5,189 bases of DNA, from positions 1 to 5,189 of the forward strand of contig JAITNT010000123.1 in NCBI GenBank assembly GCA_031290295.1, given 5' to 3'. Of the stretch, positions 1-5,189 are shown piece by piece. The notes below the pieces were generated by a model. It did not search any database and was not told the origin of the DNA. It saw only the letters and a program-made list of their open reading frames with translations. Numbering within the stretch: position 1 is the first letter of the stretch; every line of letters begins with the position of its first letter. Position numbers and translations under genes: made by a program. This DNA is from Clostridiales bacterium (lineage in GTDB: Bacteria > Bacillota > Clostridia > Christensenellales > DUVY01).

Positions 1-1089
1 GTGCAGCTCGCCTTTGCGGCGGTCGCCGCAAGCGCGATAGTCGCGGTCGTATTCGCGCTTGTTTCCCGAATCCCGGAGAACCTCGACATCGTAGGACAAG
101 CAAGCAAATATTTTACGGAGATACAGAGCTTCCTGAAGCAAGCCGGGCAAACCTTCGTCGTATTCAGGCTGCTGACCGCCATGATAACGGGCAACGAAAT
201 TTTCAGAAATCAGCGCGACGTTTTCGTACTGCCGCAAATCGCCACCCTCGGCATTTATATTCTTGTGCTTGCGGGGATAGCGGCGGCGGCGTATTTCATA
301 GAGCGCAAGCTGTTTTTCTATATGGCGTCAAGACCTAACGAGCACAGGAAGCGTTTGCAAAAGGAACGCGGGAACAGAACGAGCGGCGTACTTCTGTCCG
401 CCGTCAAAAAGGAAACGCTTTCCTTCGTGCGTTCGCCCGCGGGCTTTTTTGCAAACTACATTATGGTGTTCGCGCTGCCGTTCGCGATATATCTGCTTAA
501 CAAAATTTTTGCGAGCATGCACACCCGGCTTCTGGGCGACCAGCTCGCCATGGGCTTTAACATTCTTATGATACTGCTGATTATGATGAGCACCAACATG
601 TCTATGGCGTCGGTTTTTTCCTCGGACGGCAAGGCGGCGTACTCTCTGAAAACTAATCCGCAAACCCTGCGCAATACGGTAATATCCAAAACCGTCATTC
701 ATTTCGCGCTTACCCTGATATCGCTCGGCGTTACGGCGGTAATCGTGTATACGGTCGCCAAATTTTCCGCGGCGGACACGGTATTTTTGTTCTTCAGCAT
801 GCTGTTCATTAACATCGGGCATGTGTTCTGGAGCGTGGAGATGGACATCGTCAAGCCTCAATACAACAAGTATTTCGGGGGCGTTCATATAGGCGCCAAC
901 CCTAACGAGGTAAAAAGCGTGGCAGCCGCGTTTATAATTTCGTTCGCTTTTTTCGGCGTTTCGCTCTTTTTCTTCACGGACAAAATGAGCGTCGCATGGA
1001 TTAAGCTGACGCTTATAGCGGCGGCGTTCCTCGGAGTAAGGATATGGCTGCTCATAAACCGCGGTAAAGTATATTTCGGAGATTTTTGA
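1..1089 (+). CDS. ABC-2-type transporter permease (ABC_tran_2-like), 5'-truncated
   Basis: This is the C-terminal 362 residues of a polytopic membrane protein. The frame is open at the first base, so the GTG there is probably an internal valine codon and the true start lies upstream. I see about eight hydrophobic segments, near residues 3-21, 80-100, 150-167, 184-204, 232-252, 259-277, 305-326 and 333-352. Family-like signatures are a basic cytoplasmic stretch followed by KKETLSFVRSP (136-146), then SSDGKAAYSLKTNP (207-220), which resembles the S-x-E-G-K...LKSLP motif of the putative ABC permease family PF16949. Near 279-305, VEMDIVKPQYN...NPNEVKS matches the (I/M)D-x-x-x-P...N-E-x-K pattern of the same family. 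It would form the membrane channel of an ABC exporter whose ATPase gene is expected just upstream, outside the window. Members are commonly above 500 residues, so a sizeable N-terminal part is probably missing. The substrate is unknown. The next gene starts 4 bases after the stop, which suggests cotranslation. Confidence 0.8.
   Translation: MQLAFAAVAASAIVAVVFALVSRIPENLDIVGQASKYFTEIQSFLKQAGQTFVVFRLLTAMITGNEIFRNQRDVFVLPQIATLGIYILVLAGIAAAAYFIERKLFFYMASRPNEHRKRLQKERGNRTSGVLLSAVKKETLSFVRSPAGFFANYIMVFALPFAIYLLNKIFASMHTRLLGDQLAMGFNILMILLIMMSTNMSMASVFSSDGKAAYSLKTNPQTLRNTVISKTVIHFALTLISLGVTAVIVYTVAKFSAADTVFLFFSMLFINIGHVFWSVEMDIVKPQYNKYFGGVHIGANPNEVKSVAAAFIISFAFFGVSLFFFTDKMSVAWIKLTLIAAAFLGVRIWLLINRGKVYFGDF
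1077..1081 (+). promoter_or_regulatory. ribosome binding site for the small Ig-domain protein
   Basis: CGGAG lies inside the last codons of the permease gene, 12 bases before the ATG at 1094. The spacing is somewhat long. The site lies within translated sequence and the permease stop is only 4 bases from the next start, so translational coupling is likely. Confidence 0.5.
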
Positions 1090-1093
1090 GATT

Positions 1094-1516
1094 ATGAAAA
1101 AAGCTATCTTAATTATTATCGTCGCTATATATCTGCTGAGCATCGCATTCGTCAATCTGTTCGGTATGCAAATGGCGACCTATAACGAGGTCGTATACGC
1201 CGAAAGCGTGGAGTTTGCCGACGACCGCATAAGCGTGGATTTGCAAACCGGAAATAAGCTCCTGATACTGGAGTACGTAGGCCCTAAGGATACGTATTAT
1301 CCGTTCAGCTGGAATGTGCTGCCCGCAGATACCACCGATAAATCGGTAACCTTCAGCCTCACCGTAAGCAAGGATATCGCCGAGATTTCCGACAGAGGCT
1401 TCCTGATTATTAACGCCGCGAGCTATGTCAAGGCGCTCACCGTCAAGGTTTATACGAGCGGCGGCGGCGCGGCGCACTACGACGAGGTTATGGTATTACT
1501 GCGCAGGCCGCAATAG
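1094..1516 (+). CDS. small membrane-anchored protein with one Ig-like (BIG2-like) domain
   Basis: This 140-residue protein starts with MKK and a hydrophobic helix (about residues 4-24). No clear signal peptidase site or lipobox follows, so it is probably an uncleaved N-terminal anchor with the rest outside the membrane. Residues about 42-137 look like a single all-beta domain. The pattern SWNVLPADTTDKSVTFSLT (72-90), then VSKDIAEISDRGFLII (91-106), then LTVKVYTSGG...DEVMVLL (115-136), follows the bacterial Ig-like group 2 layout: P-x-x-(A/T)T-x-K-x-V-x-(W/F)S, then a variable 'IA-x-I-S-x-x-G' turn, then a V-x-V strand pair. It has no cysteines and no catalytic motif. It sits 4 bases after the permease stop and is almost certainly in the same transcript, so a role as an accessory or periplasm-facing partner of that transporter is a reasonable inference. 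The domain call rests on pattern recognition only and the function is unknown. Confidence 0.75.
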   Translation: MKKAILIIIVAIYLLSIAFVNLFGMQMATYNEVVYAESVEFADDRISVDLQTGNKLLILEYVGPKDTYYPFSWNVLPADTTDKSVTFSLTVSKDIAEISDRGFLIINAASYVKALTVKVYTSGGGAAHYDEVMVLLRRPQ

Positions 1517-1527
1517 CCCGAAAACAA

Positions 1528-1559
1528 CGCGTTTATTTCTTAATTATGAGAAAAACGCG
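1528..1559 (+). other. imperfect hairpin in the gap before the lipoprotein gene
   Basis: CGCGTTT (1528-1534) pairs with AAACGCG (1553-1559). After a 2-base bulge, TTCT (1537-1540) pairs with AGAA (1549-1552), closing an 8-base loop. No T-tract follows on the + strand, so it is not a canonical terminator. It could be an RNA processing or stabilising element, or a weak attenuator separating expression of the small Ig protein and the lipoprotein. I found no convincing -35/-10 pair in the 1517-1630 gap. Confidence 0.4.
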
Positions 1560-1616
1560 CGGAACATAAATACCCTAAGAAAAACGGCAGGCTCTAGATT
1601 ATGTCTGCGAACAAAA

Positions 1617-1624
1617 AAAAGGAG
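1617..1624 (+). promoter_or_regulatory. ribosome binding site fixing the lipoprotein start at 1631
   Basis: AAAAGGAG ends 6 bases before ATG 1631. This favours the start at 1631 over the in-frame ATG at 1601, which lacks a purine-rich site at proper spacing and would put a polar lysine-rich stretch ahead of the signal peptide. Confidence 0.85.
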
Positions 1625-1630
1625 AAAAAC

Positions 1631-3847
1631 ATGAAAAAGCTTGTAACTATGTCTATGATTCTGCTTATGGCGCTGTTTTTGGGCGCGGTCGCGGCGGGCT
1701 GCAGGGATCGCACGACCAAGGAGCTTACCGTTGACCCCGGCTCCGTAGAAACGCACTATCTAATAGGCGAGACGCCGTACTTCGACGGTATAACCGCGGA
1801 AGCGCTCGTAGGCGGAACCAAGGTTCAACTTGCCTTCAAGGATTTGGAAATCACCGGCTTCAGCAGTGCGGTCGCGGGTAATTTTGAGCTTACGGTAAAA
1901 TACGGAGATAAAACGGAGAAGATTCCGTATACCGTCTATGAAATAAACGCCGATACCGTCGAGGTGCAAACGTTCGGACTGCCGGATAATATAGAGGCGT
2001 ACAGAAACCACATCGCCTCTACGGACGCAAAAAGCGGCTACGCGGTGCGGAACGACGGCTATTACGCGGGTACGGATAACGACTATATTCTCAAGCCTAA
2101 GGTAAGAGCGCTGAAGCTCGTCGGTACGCCTAAGATAATCGATTACGACGGAGTCGTTCCGAACATTTCCGTCAAGGTAACGGGCACGGAGGCCGCGCTT
2201 ACCGGAGTCGCGCTGACTAACGTCGTCGCTATCGACGCGGCCGCGGCGGCGTTCCGCTTTAAGGCGGCGGCGGTAGGTCGCAGCTACGACCTTACGCTGT
2301 CGATATCGGACGATATGGCGGACGAGGCTCTTGCCGAGCCGTACTTCACGCATACGGTCAAGGTCATCGAGGGGTATAACGTCTATACGGCCAAGCAGCT
2401 TTCCGCGGCGGATAATTCCGACAAGAACAGAGCGGCGTGGAACGCGGTCAAAAGCGAGATCTGCGTACCCGAGATAACCGACGATAATAAATTTGCGACG
2501 AGGGCGGTTATAATTCATAACGATTTAACCGTGACAAACGACGATTTGCCGGCGGGCTTTTTTGAAGAAGCTCCCGATCACCGTATCGGTCTCAAAAACG
2601 GAAACTACGAAATAAGGACGAGTATATTCGCCCACGAAACCGACGGAGACAGCTTCTCGGTTATCGGAAATTACTTCGGAATTAACGCAAGCGGCGTCCC
2701 GCTGGTGTTAAGGCAGGGTCCTACGAACGACTATAATACGGGTACGGACGGCGACACGTTCGTTACCTCATACGCCGATCTTTTTAACTTCGGCAGCATT
2801 ACGAAGCTCAAAGCCGGCAACGTCGGAGAAGCCGTCGTCAAGAACATCAGCTTGCAGGGCAACGGACAACGCAAGGGCGGCACGGCGGGAGAGGGCGAAA
2901 ACCCCGTAATTTATTCGGGCGGTCTGCGTATGATAGAAAGCTCGATAAAGACGCTCGAGGTAGATAACGTCGTTTCTAACGCGTGGCTGATCGCTTACAG
3001 CTTAGACGACGAGGCGGCTCTCGATACCCTCAATAAGATCAGCAATACCAAGAATTTCGATTCGTTCTCCATGCTTATTTATATGTGGTGCGCGTCGCGG
3101 GTGTATTTGGACGGAAACGTGTTCGAGGGCACGGGCGGCCCCGTAATCGTAGCCGAGGGCAGAGAAATGTACATGCAGGCGCAGGTAGACGCCCCTAACG
3201 CCGCTAACTTTGACAACGACGGAAAGAGATGGCACACGAGCGAGATATACGTAGACAGCGAGGCAAGCCTGGACAAAATCAGCACGACGGTTTCCGCTCA
3301 CTCCGCGTGGTTCGAGATGAGCAACGCATCCGCCATAGTGGGGGGCATATCGCAAATAAGCATAGCTATTCCGGCGACGTGCGACAGGCAGAACCCGAAA
3401 TTGCCGCTCCGCAGCTTCGTAGACTATGAAACGCACGGCGAGGACACGATTTCGCCCAAAATCCTCTTTCTCTTTGGGATGTCGAACGCGGATACGACGC
3501 TCGGCACGGTATATATCGGCAAATTCGACGACGTTAATCCTCCCGTAAAAATAATGGATATGGCTGCGGCGGCGGCAGGGGACGGACTCGATGCCACGCA
3601 AAAGTATATCTGGGGTCAGGGAAGCCCGCTTTTCCAGACTATCGACCAAATTAACGCCGTGTATTATCCCGACTATCCCGCAAGCGGCGACCATGCTTTG
3701 ATGTTTGCGGGCGGTTTGCCCACGGCAATCGATGCCGACTTTTTCGCCGCAAAGCAAAAAAGCGTTAATCTTTACTCAAAAGCCGCCGGAGCGTATTTTA
3801 TCGGCGCAATGTTCGATTATTTAACCGTAGACCGGCTGCCGGCGTAA
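1631..3847 (+). CDS. surface lipoprotein with Ig-like (Big_3-like) domain and probable beta-helix region
   Basis: This 738-residue exported protein has an MKK start and a hydrophobic core (4-20). The candidate lipobox VAAGC puts the acylated cysteine at residue 24; Ala rather than Leu at -3 makes it non-ideal but plausible. Residues about 29-103 fit bacterial Ig-like group 3: YLIGETPYFDGITAEA (43-58), then ITGFSSAVAGNFELTVKY (74-91), then a final V-x-x strand at 100-103. About 156-247 is a second beta-rich domain resembling an Ig or cadherin-like fold. From about 249 (GYNVYTAKQLSAA) the protein has many short beta strands with Asn/Asp/Gly turns, including VVKNISLQGNG (402-412), IKTLEVDNVVSN (439-450) and SRVYLDGNVFEGTGG (489-503). 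These look like turns of a right-handed beta-helix up to about 580. I recognise no catalytic residues. It may be an adhesin, a glycan-binding protein or a partner of the upstream transporter; none of these is proven. It follows the Ig-domain gene in the same direction and ends before a strong terminator. Confidence 0.8.
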   Translation: MKKLVTMSMILLMALFLGAVAAGCRDRTTKELTVDPGSVETHYLIGETPYFDGITAEALVGGTKVQLAFKDLEITGFSSAVAGNFELTVKYGDKTEKIPYTVYEINADTVEVQTFGLPDNIEAYRNHIASTDAKSGYAVRNDGYYAGTDNDYILKPKVRALKLVGTPKIIDYDGVVPNISVKVTGTEAALTGVALTNVVAIDAAAAAFRFKAAAVGRSYDLTLSISDDMADEALAEPYFTHTVKVIEGYNVYTAKQLSAADNSDKNRAAWNAVKSEICVPEITDDNKFATRAVIIHNDLTVTNDDLPAGFFEEAPDHRIGLKNGNYEIRTSIFAHETDGDSFSVIGNYFGINASGVPLVLRQGPTNDYNTGTDGDTFVTSYADLFNFGSITKLKAGNVGEAVVKNISLQGNGQRKGGTAGEGENPVIYSGGLRMIESSIKTLEVDNVVSNAWLIAYSLDDEAALDTLNKISNTKNFDSFSMLIYMWCASRVYLDGNVFEGTGGPVIVAEGREMYMQAQVDAPNAANFDNDGKRWHTSEIYVDSEASLDKISTTVSAHSAWFEMSNASAIVGGISQISIAIPATCDRQNPKLPLRSFVDYETHGEDTISPKILFLFGMSNADTTLGTVYIGKFDDVNPPVKIMDMAAAAAGDGLDATQKYIWGQGSPLFQTIDQINAVYYPDYPASGDHALMFAGGLPTAIDADFFAAKQKSVNLYSKAAGAYFIGAMFDYLTVDRLPA

Positions 3848-3901
3848 AGACGGGCATGCGTTCCGCAAGGACGGCTTGGCGGGACACCGCGGCATAAACC
3901 G

Positions 3902-3939
3902 AAACCGCCCTGCGGGAATACCCCCGCGGGGCGGTTTTT
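3902..3939 (+). terminator. rho-independent terminator after the lipoprotein gene
   Basis: A 15-bp stem (3902-3916 with 3923-3937, one T-G wobble at 3911/3928) closes a 6-base loop AATACC. The stem is very GC-rich and runs into TTTTT at 3935-3939. It starts 54 bases after the lipoprotein stop. On the other strand the stem is followed by only three T residues, so it is oriented for + strand transcription. Confidence 0.93.
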
Positions 3940-4080
3940 ATGTGCGGTGCGGGCGGCACGGGTTTGCGTTTGTCATTTGTAGGGGCGACCGCCCGCAGGG
4001 AAAGAGGACAAGTAAAACCGGATTGCCGCACCTCGGCTTCGCTCTCGGTCGCCCGCAACCTCTCGACCCTCTCCCGACAT
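3940..4080. other. GC-rich non-coding segment, possible dispersed repeat remnant
   Basis: This stretch between the terminator and the promoter region has no credible gene. It contains GGGCGACCG (3983-3991) and its exact reverse complement CGGTCGCCC (4046-4054), 54 bases apart. The left arm sits in TGTAGGGGCGACCGCCCGC, which resembles GC-rich interspersed repeats I associate with Clostridia genomes; that resemblance is from memory and unverified. The small open frames across it have no ribosome binding site and a low-complexity Arg/Pro-rich composition, so they are not annotated. Confidence 0.35.
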
Positions 4081-4097
4081 ATAAAATATTCGTGCGT

Positions 4098-4122
4098 AAA
4101 ATGCAATATAAATAAGCATTTT
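4098..4122. promoter_or_regulatory. 7-bp inverted repeat upstream of the isomerase promoter, candidate operator
   Basis: AAAATGC (4098-4104) and GCATTTT (4116-4122) form an exact inverted repeat around an 11-base A/T spacer. It ends 6 bases before the proposed -35 box at 4129, where a dimeric regulator could bind. It could also be a weak hairpin with a short T run acting as a second terminator. The binding role is inference. Confidence 0.35.
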
Positions 4123-4128
4123 TCGTTA

Positions 4129-4157
4129 TTGTGTTTAATTTGCGCCGTATATATAAT
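4129..4157 (+). promoter_or_regulatory. sigma-A-type promoter for the sugar-enzyme operon
   Basis: The -10 box TATAAT (4152-4157) is a perfect consensus match. A weak -35 box TTGTGT (4129-4134, three of six matches) lies exactly 17 bases upstream. Transcription would start around 4164, about 30 bases before the isomerase ATG. The weak -35 fits a promoter that may need an activator. Confidence 0.65.
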
Positions 4158-4182
4158 TTAACATATACTGCGTGATATTTAC

Positions 4183-4188
4183 GGAGGA
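4183..4188 (+). promoter_or_regulatory. ribosome binding site of the isomerase gene
   Basis: GGAGGA, a near-perfect Shine-Dalgarno sequence, ends 6 bases before ATG 4195 and supports that start. Confidence 0.85.
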
Positions 4189-4194
4189 TTCATA

Positions 4195-5055
4195 ATGGAA
4201 GTGAAGCTGTGCGCCTTTGCCGACGAGGCGGGCGCGGGTCTTTCGGAGCAGATAGACGCCTTGAAGCGGAACGGAATAGGGCTGCTTGAAATCAGAAGCG
4301 TCGACGGTGTAAACGTTAAGGATATCGGAGAGGAGCGGGCGCGGGAAATTCAGACGCGGCTGGCAAGAGCCGGCATCGGCGTTTTCAGCATAGGCTCGCC
4401 GCTCGGCAAAAGCGCGGTAACCGACGACTTCGACGAGGAAATAAGACGGCTCGGGCATATTTTGCGCTTAGCGGGAATTTTCTTGTGCGGCAAAATACGG
4501 GTGTTCAGTTTTTATACCGACAAGCCCGCCGGGGCGCGTTACGAGGTTATCCGTCGGCTGCGCGAAATGGTTAAGCTTGCCGCAAGGAGCGGCGCGACGC
4601 TGTATCATGAGAATGAAAAGGGTATTTACGGCGATACCGCGCGCAGGGTAAGCGACATTCTGGACAGCGTGCCCGGGCTGAAAAGCGTCTACGACCCCGC
4701 GAATTATATTCAGGTCGGCGAAAGCGCGGACGCGACGATAGCGGACGTACTGCCGCGCGCGGATTATTTGCATATCAAGGATGTAATAGCTTCGACGGGC
4801 GAGCTTGTGCCGGCGGGTTACGGCGATTGTAAAATATCCGAAATAGTTGCGTCGCTCAAAGCGGATACCGTAATGAGCGTAGAGCCGCACCTCAAGGTTT
4901 TTCCGGGCTTTCAAAGCCTCGGTCCGCACGGAATGAAAAACAAATTTGCGTTCGCTTCAAACGCTTCGGCGTTCGATGCCGCGGTTGACGGGCTAAAGGA
5001 AATATTGAAAAAAACAGGCTTCACAGAGGAGAGCGGCAAATGGATAAAAAGGTAA
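4195..5055 (+). CDS. sugar phosphate isomerase/epimerase family protein (xylose isomerase-like TIM barrel)
   Basis: This 286-residue cytoplasmic protein has the usual length of the AP_endonuc_2 / xylose isomerase-like TIM-barrel family (PF01261), which includes IolE, IolI and ketose 3-epimerases. Strand motifs appear in order: LCAFADEAG (5-13), LLEIRSVDGVNV (30-41), FSIGSPLGK (64-72), IRVFSFY (101-107), LYHENEKG (136-143), SVYDPAN (164-170), YLHIKDV (191-197) and SVEPHL (228-233). The likely divalent-metal ligands are Glu139, Asp167, His193 and Glu230, with order and spacing close to those of ketose 3-epimerases, so the active site seems intact. These enzymes isomerise or epimerise sugars, sugar acids or inositol-type polyols through an enediolate. 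The exact substrate cannot be told. It has its own promoter and ribosome binding site, and its 3' end overlaps the next gene, a Gfo/Idh/MocA dehydrogenase that often works in the same pathway. Confidence 0.9.
   Translation: MEVKLCAFADEAGAGLSEQIDALKRNGIGLLEIRSVDGVNVKDIGEERAREIQTRLARAGIGVFSIGSPLGKSAVTDDFDEEIRRLGHILRLAGIFLCGKIRVFSFYTDKPAGARYEVIRRLREMVKLAARSGATLYHENEKGIYGDTARRVSDILDSVPGLKSVYDPANYIQVGESADATIADVLPRADYLHIKDVIASTGELVPAGYGDCKISEIVASLKADTVMSVEPHLKVFPGFQSLGPHGMKNKFAFASNASAFDAAVDGLKEILKKTGFTEESGKWIKR
5026..5031 (+). promoter_or_regulatory. ribosome binding site of the oxidoreductase gene
   Basis: GAGGAG lies inside the end of the isomerase gene, 8 bases before ATG 5040. It supports the overlapping start rather than a later one. 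Confidence 0.75.
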
Positions 5056-5189
5056 GGTTCGGTATTATCGGCGCGGGCAATATGGGTTCGGTGCATCTGG
5101 AATCCTTTCTTGCCGGCAAAATCGTTAACGGCGCGGTAGCCGCTATTGCCGACCTCGATAAGGATAAGCTGGAGTATGTCAAAAAAACG
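5040..5189 (+). CDS. Gfo/Idh/MocA family oxidoreductase, 3'-truncated by window end
   Basis: The first 50 residues, translated from the ATG at 5040, begin MDKKVRFGIIGAGNMGSVHL. This is the beta1-loop-alphaA element of a Rossmann fold with the dinucleotide motif G11-x-G13-x-x-G16, followed by His19 as is usual in this family. The second strand ends AAIADLD (34-40), with Asp38 placed to bind the ribose hydroxyls, which suggests NAD rather than NADP. The family consists of cytoplasmic NAD(P)-dependent dehydrogenases of about 330-400 residues acting on sugars, inositols and related compounds. The gene overlaps the isomerase by 16 bases in a different frame, so the two are cotranscribed and probably translationally coupled. 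The catalytic domain with its EKP-type lysine lies outside the window, so the substrate is unknown. Confidence 0.9.
   Translation, partial: MDKKVRFGIIGAGNMGSVHLESFLAGKIVNGAVAAIADLDKDKLEYVKKT

Noticed and set aside
1..3. GTG at base 1 as a true start codon for the permease
   Set aside because: It coincides with the window edge, has no visible upstream context, and would leave the protein shorter than usual for the family; an internal codon of a truncated gene is more likely.
328..1155. 275-codon antisense reading frame over the permease gene
   Set aside because: It gives an Arg/His/Tyr-rich product with no recognisable domain and lies opposite a clear membrane protein gene; it is a codon-bias shadow. 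The antisense frames at 1760-2518, 3002-3757 and 4468-4929 are rejected for the same reason.
1528..1559. Hairpin read as a rho-independent terminator
   Set aside because: No T-tract follows on the + strand. On the - strand a T-rich stretch does follow, but no gene is present there to terminate.
1601..1630. Upstream in-frame ATG as the lipoprotein start
   Set aside because: It adds ten mostly polar, lysine-rich residues before a normal signal peptide and lacks a well-spaced ribosome binding site, whereas the ATG at 1631 has AAAAGGAG six bases upstream.
3983..4054. CRISPR array or tandem repeat suggested by repeated GGGCG/CGCCC words
   Set aside because: There is only one inverted pair, with no regular direct repeats or spacers.
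3876..4161. Short + strand reading frames after the lipoprotein gene (3876-4115 and 3940-4161)
   Set aside because: One runs through the terminator stem, neither has a ribosome binding site, and their products are Arg/Gly/Pro-rich low-complexity sequence with no domain.

Overview
The window looks like a chromosomal piece of a Gram-positive, Clostridia-like bacterium, possibly a gut anaerobe known mainly from metagenomes. The reasons are strong AGGAGG-type ribosome binding sites, a lipoprotein and a membrane-anchored protein with bacterial Ig-like folds, a permease of the Firmicutes-type ABC_tran_2 kind, and a GC-rich rho-independent terminator. The taxonomic guess is inference; no rRNA or other marker gene is present. 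All supported genes are on the + strand. The long antisense reading frames are shadows produced by codon bias.

Region 1 (1-3847) is an envelope or surface cluster. It starts inside an ABC-2-type permease (1-1089, N-terminus outside the window). Four bases later comes a small protein with one membrane anchor and one Ig-like (BIG2-like) domain (1094-1516). After a 114-base gap holding an imperfect hairpin comes a 738-residue lipoprotein (1631-3847). It has an N-terminal Ig-like domain (Big_3-like), a second beta-rich domain, and a long repetitive beta-strand region that may be a right-handed beta-helix. A strong terminator at 3902-3939 ends this unit.

Region 2 (3848-4194) is non-coding. It holds the terminator, a GC-rich segment with a spaced 9-bp inverted repeat that may be a dispersed repeat, and an AT-rich segment with a 7-bp inverted repeat. 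A promoter with a perfect TATAAT -10 box follows.

Region 3 (4195-5189) is the start of a sugar-metabolism operon. It opens with a TIM-barrel sugar phosphate isomerase/epimerase-like enzyme with all four expected metal ligands. A Gfo/Idh/MocA-type NAD(P)-dependent oxidoreductase follows, overlapping it by 16 bases and cut by the window end. This pairing is typical of pathways that oxidise or epimerise sugars or polyols such as inositols, but the substrate cannot be read from this window.

The least conventional part is the set of an ABC-2 permease, a tethered Ig domain and an Ig/beta-helix lipoprotein. Its joint function is unknown to me. The rest is fairly ordinary.
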